DNA of 64,000 nt, taken from Begonia masoniana (Eukaryota > Streptophyta > Magnoliopsida > Cucurbitales > Begoniaceae). The notes beneath the pieces were generated by a model, which had not been told where the DNA came from, did not search any database, and saw only the letters and a program-made list of their open reading frames with translations. Made by a program: the position numbers and the translations under genes. Shown here one piece after another: positions 37,462 through 48,162 of this stretch (its first letter is position 1; each line of letters starts with the position of its first letter). The stretch covers positions 115,563 through 179,562 of the forward strand of contig CM039509.1 in NCBI GenBank assembly GCA_022432975.1, in the 5' to 3' direction.

Positions 37462-37770
37462 TATCCTTCGGCATCTGCCGATGACATCAGCCGGAAGACT
37501 AAACCATCAAACATCTATCCTTCGGCATCTGCCGATGACGTCAGCCGGAAGACTAAACCATCAAACATCTATCTTCGGCATATACCGTGACGTCAGCCGG
37601 AAGGACTAAACCATAAAACATCTATCCTGCGGCACTGCCGATGACGTCAGACGGAAGACTAAACCATCGACAACTATTAGTTCGGCATCTGCCGATGACG
37701 TAGCCGGAAACGACTAAACCATCAAAAACAATTAACCTTCGGCATCTGACGATGACGTCAACCGGAAGAC
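37462..37770 (+). repeat. Degenerate 54-bp units in the 5' LTR of element B
   Basis: About six units related to the 27261-28970 array, with many small indels (for example GATGACGTAGCCGG and CATATACCGTGACG). The first two are clean. The other LTR has about 32 mostly perfect copies. Confidence 0.9.
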
Positions 37771-38412
37771 ATTCCAGCTTCCGTCTTACGATAGAGAACT
37801 TTAAATCATCAAATGACTCCTTCCGACAGAAAGAAAACACAACTCTTTCAAAATGCATATAGCGGAAGACTTAAGCAACAGATCATTTATAAATCTATAT
37901 AATCATTTCCTGACTCAGTGATCCACTAGACAGTTTCAAAGCTCAACGTTTTAAAATAATCTCATCCTACTTAAGCTACCATATCCTTTAACATACTGTA
38001 ACATAGAGTCTTAACCAGGGGTCATAAATCGCCTCTCCAGTCCCGCACTGTCACCTTGAGCATCCTCCAGCAACCAGCCTTAAGCATCCTCTTTGAACAT
38101 AACATCCTCACCTGAACCTTCTTCACCTACACCATGAGGTTTAACTATAAGCCTAATGCTTAGTAAGGAATGCATGCTGACAGATATACATGAGTACACA
38201 ATTTTAAAGAGACATCAGTTCATAAACCATTCCTCGTTCATGTTCATCTTTATCATTTACATGTCATGTATTAAGGCAGGGACGAGGGGAGGAAGACAGG
38301 GGTCATAGTATTTGCTATCGCGGCAGTCATCATATCATCTGCCTATCGCGCCAATCATGATACATCACGCGGCCTCCCCCACGCGGAGATGCGGAGCCAT
38401 AAATATCATGTA

Positions 38413-39350
38413 CTCGGCCTCCACCAGTGGGAGAATTCGCGAGCCATACATATCATTATCTCGGCCTCCACCAGTGGGAGAATTCGCGAGTCATACATAA
38501 CATTATCTCGGCCTCCACCAGTGGGAGAATTCGCGAGTCATACATAACATTATCTCGGCCTCCACCAGTGGGAGAATTCGCGAGCCATACATATCATTAT
38601 CTCGGCCTCCACCAGTGGGAGAATTCGCGAGCCATACATATCATTATCTCGGCCTCCACCAGTGGGAGAATTCGCGAGCCATACATATCATTATCTCGGC
38701 CTCCACCAGTGGGAGAATTCGCGAGCCATACATATCATTATCTCGGCCTCCACCAGTGGGAGAATTCGCGAGCCATACATATCATTATCTCGGCCTCCAC
38801 CAGTGGGAGAATTCGCGAGCCATACATATCATTATCTCGGCCTCCACCAGTGGGAGAATTCGCGAGCCATACATATCATTATCTCGGCCTCCACCAGTGG
38901 GAGAATTCGCGAGCCATACATATCATTATCTCGGCCTCCACCAGTGGGAGAATTCGCGAGCCATACATATCATTATCTCGGCCTCCACCAGTGGGAGAAT
39001 TCGCGAGCCATACATATCATTATCTCGGCCTCCACCAGTGGGAGAATTCGCGAGCCATACATATCATTATCTCGGCCTCCACCAGTGGGAGAATTCGCGA
39101 GCCATACATATCATTATCTCGGCCTCCACCAGTGGGAGAATTCGCGAGCCATACATATCATTATCTCGGCCTCCACCAGTGGGAGAATTCGCGAGCCATA
39201 CATAACATTATCTCGGCCTCCACCAGTGGGAGAATTCGCGAGTCATACATAACATTATCTCGGCCTCCACCAGTGGGAGAATTCGCGAGCCATACATATC
39301 ATTATCTCGGCCTCCACCAGTGGGAGAATTCGCGAGTCATACATAACATA
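38413..39350 (+). repeat. 47-bp tandem array, about 20 copies
   Basis: The unit begins CTCGGCCTCCACCAGTGGGA and includes GAATTCGCGAG. Copies differ mainly by GCCATACATATC versus GTCATACATAAC. Since 47 is not a multiple of three, each frame cycles through three peptide phrases, giving an accidental 350-codon ORF. The other LTR has about three copies at 29571-29700. Confidence 0.97.
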
Positions 39351-40318
39351 GTCTTTTCCCCCGTTCTGCACTTAATCATGGTTACATTTACTTTTCATGT
39401 TCTCAACTTAATCATAAACGTGGACATAACACATAGACATGAGGTTCATAGAGAAAAGTTTTGCCATAATGGCAAGTAAAACATCCCGTAACTTACATTT
39501 ACTTACACAGATACTTCATATCATGGAAAATAGATAGTTGTAGTCATCAGACAAACATCACAGTGATTTCCTAATATCCTTACGGTGTAGGGCCCTAGTG
39601 GCCGGAAATCTTATTACATTCACTTACCTGGATTCCTTAGCAATCCGAGCTTCTTCCCTTTAAACTTCTTCACCTAAACATGTACATTACAGTAGTTAAA
39701 ACAAAGTCCTAATAGTCCTAATCATAAACCATCCTAGGATCTAATAGCTAAAGTCATTCCGATTCCTCTGTTTGACACACTGCAATCTGAAATCCGAAAC
39801 TAGGTGGACAGGTTTTACCATTGATTAAATCCGAGTTGGTTACTTAAAATATTCAGAATCGATTCGGGATGACATTTCTACTTTCAGATTTCAAAAAGTC
39901 TTAACTACTCGGCCACTGCTAAAAACTCAGTGCCGAGCTGAAAACGGGGCTCTATTTACTAATGAATGACTACATTGTCCATTTCATACCTCGGGTGTGG
40001 ATTTGCAGAGAAGAGCAAGCTCGAAACCAGTCGTCGGCAGAGGAAAGTTCTAGTAGCCGAGAGCAAGAACTTGGGAAAGAAGGAATCGCCGAGAGGGAAT
40101 GTCGGCTACAGTGGTAATAAATGAGGTTTAAGGTTTCCATTTCCTATTTATACTAAATCCATCGATTTTAATTACAAAAACTGCCACCCAACCTAGTTTT
40201 ACTCAACTTGTAATAAATTTGTCTTAACATTAAATTTAAATCATAAAGGTTAAATAAGAGGGTGACAATGAAAATGGTCAGAAAATCACCTGGCCGAAAT
40301 GTCGGGTGTTACAATACC

Positions 40319-41405
40319 ATTGTTTAGAAGCTTACTTTAGTCCATATATTGACTTCTTCAATCTACACACTAACCTTTCATTCCTCGTAAGAGAAAATCC
40401 TTCAGGTTGATCCATATACACTTCTTCCTTTAAGTCTCCATTCAGAAAAGCGGTTTTTACATCCATTTGGTGAAGCTCTAAGTCATAATGAGCTACCAGA
40501 GCTATAACAATTCTTAAAGAATCCTTCTTAGAAACTGGAGAGAAGATTTCCTTATAGTCAATACCATCTTTCTGAGTGTAACCTTTGGCGACAAGTCTGG
40601 ACTTATACCTTTCGATGTTACCTTTTGAATCACGTTTGGTTTTGTAAACCCATTTACAACAGATTCGTTTAAACCCTTCAGGTAACTCAACAAGTTCCCA
40701 GACTCTATTGTCATCCATTGATTTCAACTTTTCTTTCATGGCATTCAACCACTTTTCAGAATTTGAACATTCCATGGCTTCGATGAATGTGTCTGGATTC
40801 TTATCATTGCTCAAGTCACATTCATCTTCAAGTGAATAAATCACATAATCATTAAGAATTGCAGATCTTTTTGTTCTTACTGACCTTTGCAATTCTTGTG
40901 ATTGTTCACTAGTGACTTGTGCACTATCATTATGCTTATTATTTACTTGCTCATTTTCAGTGGTTTGAATATTCACTAGTTGTCTCGGTATGTTGTTAGA
41001 CTGTGACACCGCAAGAGGAACAATGACTTGATGAGAATCTTCAGGTGTAGTCTCCTCCACCCGATTCTCATGAATATTCACTTTTCGTGATTGATCACTC
41101 CCACTGATCTGACGATTCTCAATGAATCGAGTATTTCCAGACTCTACTATCCTTGTACTATGATTAGGACAATAAAAGATGTACCCTTTTGACTTTTTCA
41201 GATAGCCGATGAAATAACCACTAATGGTTCTAGCATCGAGCTTCTTTTCATGTGGATTGTATATCCTTACTCATGCTGAACAACCCCAAATATGGAGATG
41301 TCTTAAACTAGGTTTCATTCCCGTCCACAGTTCATAAGGGGTCTTAGAAACTACCTTACTATGAACCATATTCAACAGATATGCAGCAGTCTTTAAACTG
41401 TGCAT
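40319..41405 (-). pseudogene. Copia integrase-RT linker and N-terminal reverse transcriptase
   Basis: Minus strand. The first part (41405-41085) reads LKTAAYLLNMV, PYELW and ISGYFIGYLKKSKGY, the end of the integrase region, with an in-frame stop near 41270. From 41081 to 40332 an open stretch carries the classical RT start: WVYKTKRDSKGNIERYKSRL, VAKGYTQ, QMDVKTAFLNGDL and QPEGF. TAA interrupts it at 40332-40334, where a Gln codon is expected before the SKQWY motif. Element B is inserted right after that motif, and the gene resumes at 26670. Confidence 0.93.
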
Positions 41406-42250
41406 TCACAACGACAAAGGTACAATACTTTTATTCACCATACTTCTAACCATTTTCATTAGAGTACGATTCCACCTTTCAGCTACACCATTTTGTTGTG
41501 GCGTACTAGGCATTGTATACTGTGTACAAATACCTCGACTTTCGAGAAACCTTGCAAATGGACCTTTATATTGTCCACTTTCATCGAATTTTTTGTAATA
41601 TTCACCACCTCTATCAGACCTCACAACCTTTACTTTTCTATCTAACTGTCTTTCCACCTCATTTATGAACGTTTCTAAAACGTTCACAGATTGAGACTTT
41701 TCATGCAGTAGATACAAATAATCATAACGTGAGTAATCATCAATAAATGTGATGAAATACCTTTCGTCATTCCAAGACGGAGCATCGAATGGACCACATA
41801 TATCAGTGTGTATCAACTCTAACAGTCCATTGCTTCTTGTACCCTTAATATTAGTTCTGCGTATGGTTTGCTTACCTTTAATGCAATCTATACACACATC
41901 TCAGTCATTAAAATCTAATTGAGGTAAAATTTCACATTTCATTAACCTCATTATCCTTTCTTTAGATATATGACATAATCTTTGATGACACAAGAAAGCC
42001 GAATTTTCATTAAGTGAACTACGTTTAACAGCAACATCATTGTCAACATGAAACAGAGATTCTATAAATTTAACATTGAGATTAAATATATACAAACCAT
42101 CTAATAAAATACCAGAACCATAATAGTATTTTTGTTTGTACAATGTAAATAAACCATTCTCAATTAAAACCATTACAATCAAACTTAGAAACAGAAACTA
42201 AATCCCTAGCACATTCAAGAACATAGAGACACTTTTCAAGATCCAAATGA
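41406..42250 (-). pseudogene. Copia GAG-pre-integrase and integrase core
   Basis: Minus strand. Downstream of the solo LTR the frame reads HLDLEKCLYVLECARDLVSV, then the pre-integrase zinc region (CHQRLCHISKERI, then CIDCIKGKQ) and the integrase core: HTDICGPF, VRSDRGGEY and PQQNGVAERWNRTL supply the three catalytic acidic residues. An in-frame TGA (41898-41900) separates the zinc region from the core, and another TGA (41406-41408) ends the open part after VPLSL. The gene is dead but easily recognised. Confidence 0.92.
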
Positions 42251-42381
42251 CAACCTGTAACAACCAGCACCTTGGTCAAGTATTTTTCCCGCGATTATTA
42301 TGGTGTGAATTATGTAATAAGGAGATTATAAATGAAAGTAGGTTTAATGGCAATGATTGTAATTAATGTGAGCTGGATCGA

Positions 42382-42389
42382 TATAAATA
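42382..42389 (+). promoter_or_regulatory. TATA box in solo LTR C
   Basis: TATAAATA about 125 bp into the LTR, followed by a C-rich leader-like sequence. It is the likely LTR core promoter. Confidence 0.45.
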
Positions 42390-43969
42390 AAAAGAGGAAA
42401 GCCTAAAACCTCACAAAACCCCCCCACCAGTCGAATTTTCCCTTTCAGCCGACTCCCTCCCCTCAGCTCTCTTCTCTGTTCTTTCTCCGGCGATCAGTTT
42501 CTCCGATTTCTTCCGATACTCCACGCTCTAGGTAAGACGTGAACAATGTGTTTGCTGAATAGTTATTTAGGGAGTTGGTTTCAACTAGAGTTTTAAAGTC
42601 TCAGGTTCATCAATGATAGAATAATAGTAACATTTATGAATGTGTTCATTAATGGCATTGATAATTCGATTCTGGATGCTGTGACATTTGGTTTGTGATT
42701 AGCCATGGAGAATGAGTCTGGTTGTTACAACACACACTTCCCTTATATTTTTGGAGATTGAACTATGCACACAAGGTGCTCGACTAAAGGACTTAGAAAC
42801 ATATATACTAGATTCTAGGATGATTTTTCAGTTAGGATTTACTAGTCATGATTTCAGAACATTTAAGATTGATTATAACATTGAAATGTGAAATGTCTAG
42901 GTGGAAAAGATTTCAAGTGAAGGCACGACATTGCTAAGGAATTCAGGTAAGTGAGTGTGTTAAGATTTTCGGCCATTAGAGCTCTACATCACAAGGGTAC
43001 TAGGTTAAGCTTGTTGTTTATAATGTCTTGATGTTTGTGGTTTGTACTATGATATATGTTGGATGTCTGAGTTTTCTCTGGTGTGATGCTCTGTTTTGCA
43101 TACACATTACATGCATTATGATTTACCTTCCAAAAATATGAAACGTCTTATGAACACGCCCCTTTTATGAATGAAATATGACAATGGAATGTATGCAACT
43201 ATATTAAGTGAAGGTTGGGGCGGTTTGACCATGTCACTGTCTAGGAATGGACCAATATTACTGCCCGAGAGGGGGCCATGTACACGCACTCTGCCTACCC
43301 CCCTTCAGCACTAATCCCTCCTTAATACACGATATATGTACGATAAACAAGAATATGATTTTTATTGAGTATGCAGTCATGAGTATTATGTATAGTTACA
43401 CCTTCTTACTAAGCATAGACTTATAGTTTTGAACCTTATGATGTAGGTGACGAATTGAAAGGGTGAGGATTTCAATCCAAGTGATAACATCTAGACTGGG
43501 TTGCTGGATGTTGCTCATGGCGTGGATTTTGTGCTGGGTGGCGATTTGACCTGAGGATGGTGCTCCTGGTCTGTTATGGTATAGAACAATGATAGGAAGA
43601 ATAAGTAGAAAGGGATTTCATATGATGATAATTTTTGACTTATTCAGTACTTATATGTTTTTAAAGAGGATTATAAGATTAACTCTTCATCTGTTCTTTA
43701 GCCTTTCGCCATGCGTATTCGATCCGAGTCTAATGAATGTTTACGTACATGGTATTCTGGAAATGAGGTTTGAAGTCTATAGAAGATAGAAGTTAGTGAA
43801 TTTGAGCAGGAGTGCTGCAGATGGTAGGAATGTTGATAATGTTTAGTTGTTCGTAGTGTGTTTGTGTCTGGAGAAGTGAGGAAACAGAGAATTGATGTGT
43901 CACTTCGAACCGATTATCGGCAGATGTAATCGGTTGATGTTGAGCAGTGGATGTGTTCGTAGATGTATT

Positions 43970-44985
43970 TAGATGAGCGATAGATGTGTAGCGGTGGATG
44001 TTGATCGGTAGATGTATTCGGTAGATGAGCGATAGATGTGTAGCGGTGGATGTTGATCGGTAGATGTATTCGGTAGATGAGCGATAGATGTGTAGCGGTG
44101 GATGTTGATCGGTAGATGTATTCGGTAGATGAGCGATAGATGTGTAGCGGTGGATGTTGATCGGTAGATGAGCGATAGATGTGTAGCGGTGGATGTTGAT
44201 CGGTAGATGTATTCGGTAGATGAGCGATAGATGTGTAGCGGTGGATGTTGATCGGTAGATGAGCGATAGATGTGTAGCGGTGGATGTTGATCGGTAGATG
44301 AGCGATAGATGTGTAGCGGTGGATGTTGATCGGTAGATGAGCGATAGATGTGTAGCGGTGGATGTTGATCGGTAGATGAGCGATAGATGTGTAGCGGTGG
44401 ATGTTGATCGGTAGATGAGCGATAGATGTGTAGCGGTGGATGTTGATCGGTAGATGAGCGATAGATGTGTAGCGGTGGATGTTGATCGGTAGATGAGCGA
44501 TAGATGTGTAGCGGTGGATGTTGATCGGTAGATGAGCGATAGATGTGTAGCGGTGGATGTTGATCGGTAGATGAGCGATAGATGTGTAGCGGTGGATGTT
44601 GATCGGTAGATGAGCGATAGATGTGTAGCGGTGGATGTTGATCGGTAGATGAGCGATAGATGTGTAGCGGTGGATGTTGATCGGTAGATGAGCGATAGAT
44701 GTGTAGCGGTGGATGTTGATCGGTAGATGAGCGATAGATGTGTAGCGGTGGATGTTGATCGGTAGATGAGCGATAGATGTGTAGCGGTGGATGTTGATCG
44801 GTAGATGAGCGATAGATGTGTAGCGGTGGATGTTGATCGGTAGATGAGCGATAGATGTGTAGCGGTGGATGTTGATCGGTAGATGAGCGATAGATGTGTA
44901 GCGGTGGATGTTGATCGGTAGATGTATTCGGTAGATGAGCGATAGATGTGTAGCGGTGGATGTTGATCGAATCGGTAGATGTGTG
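43970..44985 (+). repeat. 39-bp tandem array (with 52-bp variants) in solo LTR C
   Basis: The basic unit is GATGAGCGATAGATGTGTAG plus CGGTGGATGTTGATCGGTA (39 bp), roughly two dozen copies. Copies near the two edges carry an extra 13 bp, GATGTATTCGGTA. On the minus strand the 39-bp period yields a 13-residue peptide repeat and a fortuitous 412-codon ORF. Confidence 0.96.
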
Positions 44986-45228
44986 CGTAGCAGTAGCGTA
45001 GATGGTTCGGTAGCGGTAGATGTGTTCAAATTTAATGCATTTAAATATTCAACACTTTTATGCCCTCGGTTCTTTGGCCAATTGTTTCTATTATTTAATT
45101 GATACATAAATATTGTTTTATCAAATAGTTCATAAACGATTTCAACCATCATAGATTTCGACTAAAGTTTTAAAAAGAAAAGAAATTTTTCACGGGAATT
45201 CAAGGGTTATGTTAAAGAGGTCGTTACA

Positions 45229-45460
45229 CAACCAGTATCCAGGATCAACATATACGTCCCAATTCCTTCTATGTGAGCCTTCATTCCGTTTCCCATATAC
45301 AAGAACTTTTCAGTTCCGTTTATGGGTTGGATCGAAAGAAATCCCTGTGTAAACTGAGACACATGAGTAGTAGCACCAGAATCTAACCACCAAGTATTAT
45401 TAGGTACTTCCATAATATATGATTCAAAACATACTTAAACAAATAATGTACCTTTCTTTT
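45229..45460 (-). pseudogene. Copia protease region
   Basis: Minus strand WWLDSGATTHVSQ includes the Asp-Ser-Gly active-site motif of retroviral-type aspartic proteases, followed by FLYMGNGMKAHIEGIG. It is joined to the gag zinc-knuckle region by a frameshift and a stop near 45440-45455. The solo LTR interrupts it at LILDTGC. Confidence 0.88.
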
Positions 45461-46270
45461 CCTTTTCGGGCATTCTTTCTTGAAGTGCCCAATCTTGTTA
45501 CAGAAGTAGCATTTAAGCTCCTTTCGGATATGTCCCTCATTCACATTTAATGGGGATTTTCCCTTCTTCCGGTTCTTCTTACTTGGTCCTTTCTTGCTAC
45601 CAGTTCCTTCATGCTGAAATGTCAAGTTAATGGATTGATTTTTTATTTTCGTCAACCTCCCTTCTTCTTGAATTAACATGACCTTTAATTCCTGAAAGTT
45701 CTATTTCTCTTTTATGGTGTTGTAATTCACCTGGAACTGACCAAATTCAAGAGGAAGAGAGTTGATGATGAATTGAACCAAGAATGATTCATTCACATTC
45801 ATCCCCAATGACTTCAGCTTGGCAGCTAGATTCGCCATACATGTCACATGATCATGAATGGATTGCGACCAATCAAACTTCTTGGTCGTCAACTCACTCA
45901 TGAGATTTCCAACAATGGACTTATCTGTAATGTCCGATTGAGAGTATTCCTTAATTCTCAACATGAACTCCTTAGCGTTGTCAGTCTTTGGCATCGATGG
46001 CTTAACATTTTCAGCTATCATTAACTTCATCAAGCTCATACATAGCCGGTTAGAACGCTCCCAAGTCTCAATAACAGACTTGTCAGCTTCCGTACTGGTC
46101 TCATTAATGGCTGCTGGCTTTTCACAAATTAATGCTGCGTCTAAACCCATTACACCCAATTGAAATTGGATTTGTTCAGACCAATCAGCATAATTTAACC
46201 CGTTGAACTTAACCAAGTTGTTGCCAGAAGATAACACATTCATAAATGCTGCAAAAACATACATGCTCAT
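45383..46270 (-). pseudogene. Copia gag with zinc knuckle
   Basis: Minus strand from ATG at 46270. NLVKFNGLNYADWSEQIQF and the following helical region are typical of plant copia Gag (UBN2-like), followed by a basic region and a CYFCNKIGHFKKEC zinc knuckle. One in-frame TAG at 45698-45700 splits it, and a frameshift after KRKRK leads into the protease. Gag would form the virus-like particle of the element. Confidence 0.9.
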
Positions 46271-47042
46271 ACTTTAATACTTTGAGTAAACATTAATAGA
46301 TTCAAACAAACAGTAATTCATTTCTTAAATCACCTTTGGGCAAAATTTAAGAAACAATCTCAGCTATCAATGATGCTATCAAGATATACTTTAATAAACA
46401 CATAAACATATTCAAATCAACATGCTCAACATCTTTGGATATATAACCATATTAATCTAATATGCATACATGTCTCTTTCATATTATCAATTACAAACAT
46501 TGGTCCATCTTTGGATGACTTTATAATGTTGTAATCAATAATGTCAAACGTTTTGTTCAATCAATCATTAACATTCTTTCATACAAAACGAATGATGTTT
46601 ACACAATCGAGTATTGATCCTTTCAAACTAGGCCACTTTAGCGACTAACTTGTTTCTTTTATATCAAGTATTCAATTAAATGTAACGTCTCATAATCACC
46701 GTACATGAGAAACCAATTGAAATATCAAAAAAAAAAAAATCAACAAACAATAGCCGATCGATCGGCTGATTCCGCCGATCGATCGACACATTCTCTGTTT
46801 TGGTCGATCAGATCGAGCAAAACACAGTGCCCTTGCCGATCGATCGGCTATATCAGCCGATCGATCGACTGTCCATAAAAAAAATATTTTTATTTTATTT
46901 ATTTATTTTAAAGAAAACCGACCAGAAACTTTAATGACCGGAAACCATAATCGACCGACAAATTAAAACTATAATCGGTCAAACCTTTCAAGCAAAACAT
47001 ACTTCATGTAATCCAATCAACACAAACGGTGAACAACACGCT
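46271..47042 (-). other. Copia 5' leader with GATCGATC palindromes
   Basis: Untranslated leader between the 5' LTR and gag. At 46752-46786 and 46834-46869 two modules each contain a pair of GCCGATCGATCGGC-type sequences. AGCCGATCGATCGGCT at 46752-46767 is a perfect 16-bp palindrome. The rest is AT-rich. A role such as RNA dimerisation or packaging is only a guess. Confidence 0.7.
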
Positions 47043-47054
47043 TGCTCTGATACC
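47043..47054 (-). promoter_or_regulatory. Primer-binding site of the copia element
   Basis: Plus-strand GCTCTGATACCA is the reverse of TGGTATCAGAGC, complementary to initiator tRNA-Met. It lies 3 bp from the 5' LTR. Confidence 0.92.
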
Positions 47055-47057
47055 AAT

Positions 47058-47561
47058 TGAAAGCATTATAAAACTGTAAATGCTATTCAATACTTTTATC
47101 CAATTATAACGTTGTTAATTCAACCATTCTTGTTAAATAGAAAATACAATTATATAATCTGTACTAACCTTGATCCATCGCTTAACTGTATTTTATTTTG
47201 ATGTTGCGAAATACTGTTTTTTCTTCTTAAACCTTTCGCCCTTAAGTTTTCTCTTTGATGATACAGAGATAGATATTAATTGATTAGATTATCTAGTTGG
47301 AATGAAGAAGAAGACAACCATTCAAAGGCAACCCTCCATACTTACCCTTTCTCTGATGTCTCTTCATTTATACATGTTCAATCATACCTCTTCAACTATA
47401 ATATATATTATTTTAATAAAGCTAAGGAGAGGGAATTCAAACCCAATTGACCTTATTTCTTTTATACTCAACAACCATCACATTGAGTACTTTAATATAA
47501 AGTAAATGTAACTATAATTTACATGAGCCACAAATAGATTATTAATAAAAATAATCTAACA
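47058..47561 (-). repeat. 5' LTR of the copia element
   Basis: 504 bp, TG...CA, about 30 substitutions from the partner at 15612-16115, no net length change. GTTAC follows as target duplication. Confidence 0.94.
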
Positions 47562-48162
47562 GTTACGTTTATTCTTTTATTTAATTATTTTGTTACACAT
47601 AAATAATTAATTCATTGCCAAAGAATTTTCATAAAACGCGCCAGCTTACGGACGTCTACGCATCTTAGACTTCCAACATAAAAATTTCGTCACAAGTTAC
47701 AATTCACGACAATCTTGGGGAATGAATTCATAGAGATTTCAGAAGGAACTTAGGAGACATTTCAATTTTGCTCTTTTCCCTCAATTTTGGTTGAATTTCG
47801 GACTTGTAATGCAAGTTTATACAAGGAAAAGTGATTATTTTTCATTATTTCTTCGTATTTTCTAGTAAAATAAAAATGAATTGGAATATGGATGTTAGGA
47901 CCACATAAATGTTTAATTTCTACCCACATTGTCAACGAAGAATAGTTGACTGTAAAAATGAACGTTGACATAAGAAATAATATAGTAAAATTAAAATGTA
48001 CACATATTCCATAAGACTCACAAAAAACACCGTAGACATTATAAGCTTCAAATCTAAAATTCAACACGGCACGACTTCTAGATCATGCAACTTGGAAAGA
48101 CAGACAGGGTGGTACGAGATGGATTATTGTTTCGATAGGTCGTCAGAAATAGAAAACGGATA
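47562..48162. other. Spacer between copia element and methyltransferase gene
   Basis: No gene was recognised. 47780-47867 (from CTCAATTTTGGTTGAATTTC to TTTCTTCG) is repeated at about 55483-55580, next to the distal helicase-flank/CDKD cassette. The 3' end of the methyltransferase mRNA probably lies here. Confidence 0.6.

Larger units (their letters stand above)
26671..40313 (-). mobile_element. Ty3/gypsy Tekay-like retrotransposon B with giant array-filled LTRs
   Basis: Outer ends are TGTAACGACC at 26671 and GTGTTACA at 40313 (plus-strand reading). Target-site duplication ATACC at 26666-26670 and 40314-40318. The 3' LTR is 26671-30664 (3994 bp) and the 5' LTR copy ends at 40313. Gag-pol lies on the minus strand between them. 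The outermost 965 bp of the two LTRs (29700-30664 and 39349-40313) have equal length and I see two differences, so insertion was recent. The gag-pol has two nonsense codons and an integrase-end deletion, and the inner end of the 5' LTR plus the primer-binding site are missing, so the copy is dead. Confidence 0.93.
34775..40313 (-). repeat. 5' LTR of element B, inner end missing
   Basis: The LTR starts abruptly inside a 35-bp array only 26 bp from the gag ATG. The roughly 465-bp inner end seen in the other LTR (26671-27135), the primer-binding site and most of the leader are absent. Arrays here are about 77 units of 34/35 bp, about 6 degenerate 54-bp units and about 20 units of 47 bp, very different from the partner LTR. 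The outer 965 bp are nearly identical to the partner. Confidence 0.9.
42256..45228 (+). mobile_element. Solo LTR C of a Tekay-related retrotransposon
   Basis: 2973 bp from TGTAACAACC to GTCGTTACA, flanked by CAACC at 42251-42255 and 45229-45233, inserted in the copia protease region. There is no internal domain, so it looks like an unequal-recombination solo LTR. It shares landmarks with the LTRs of A and B: a TATAAATA box at 42382, an AGGTAAGTGAGTG segment with CTCTACATCACAAGGG near 42950-43000, and a GATGTAGGTGACGAATT segment near 43443. A tandem array follows at 43970-44985. Confidence 0.93.
15612..47561 (-). mobile_element. Full-length but dead Ty1/copia retrotransposon, split by three nested insertions
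   Basis: Two 504-bp LTRs (15612-16115 and 47058-47561) bound the element, with target-site duplication GTTAC at 15607-15611 and 47562-47566. A primer-binding site complementary to initiator tRNA-Met follows the right (5') LTR. Removing the three insertions and their duplications leaves about 6.26 kb, normal for copia. Coding order on the minus strand is gag, protease, integrase, reverse transcriptase, RNase H, the diagnostic Ty1/copia order. All coding parts carry stops or frameshifts. I count about 30 differences between the LTRs (about 6%), so this is the oldest insertion. Lineage not assigned. Confidence 0.95.

Noticed and set aside
38427..39479. 350-codon plus-strand ORF with nested ORFs in other frames
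   Set aside because: Product of the 47-bp array; the same peptides appear in several frames, as expected from a repeat and not from a gene.
43914..45152. 412-codon minus-strand ORF
   Set aside because: Product of the 39-bp array in solo LTR C.
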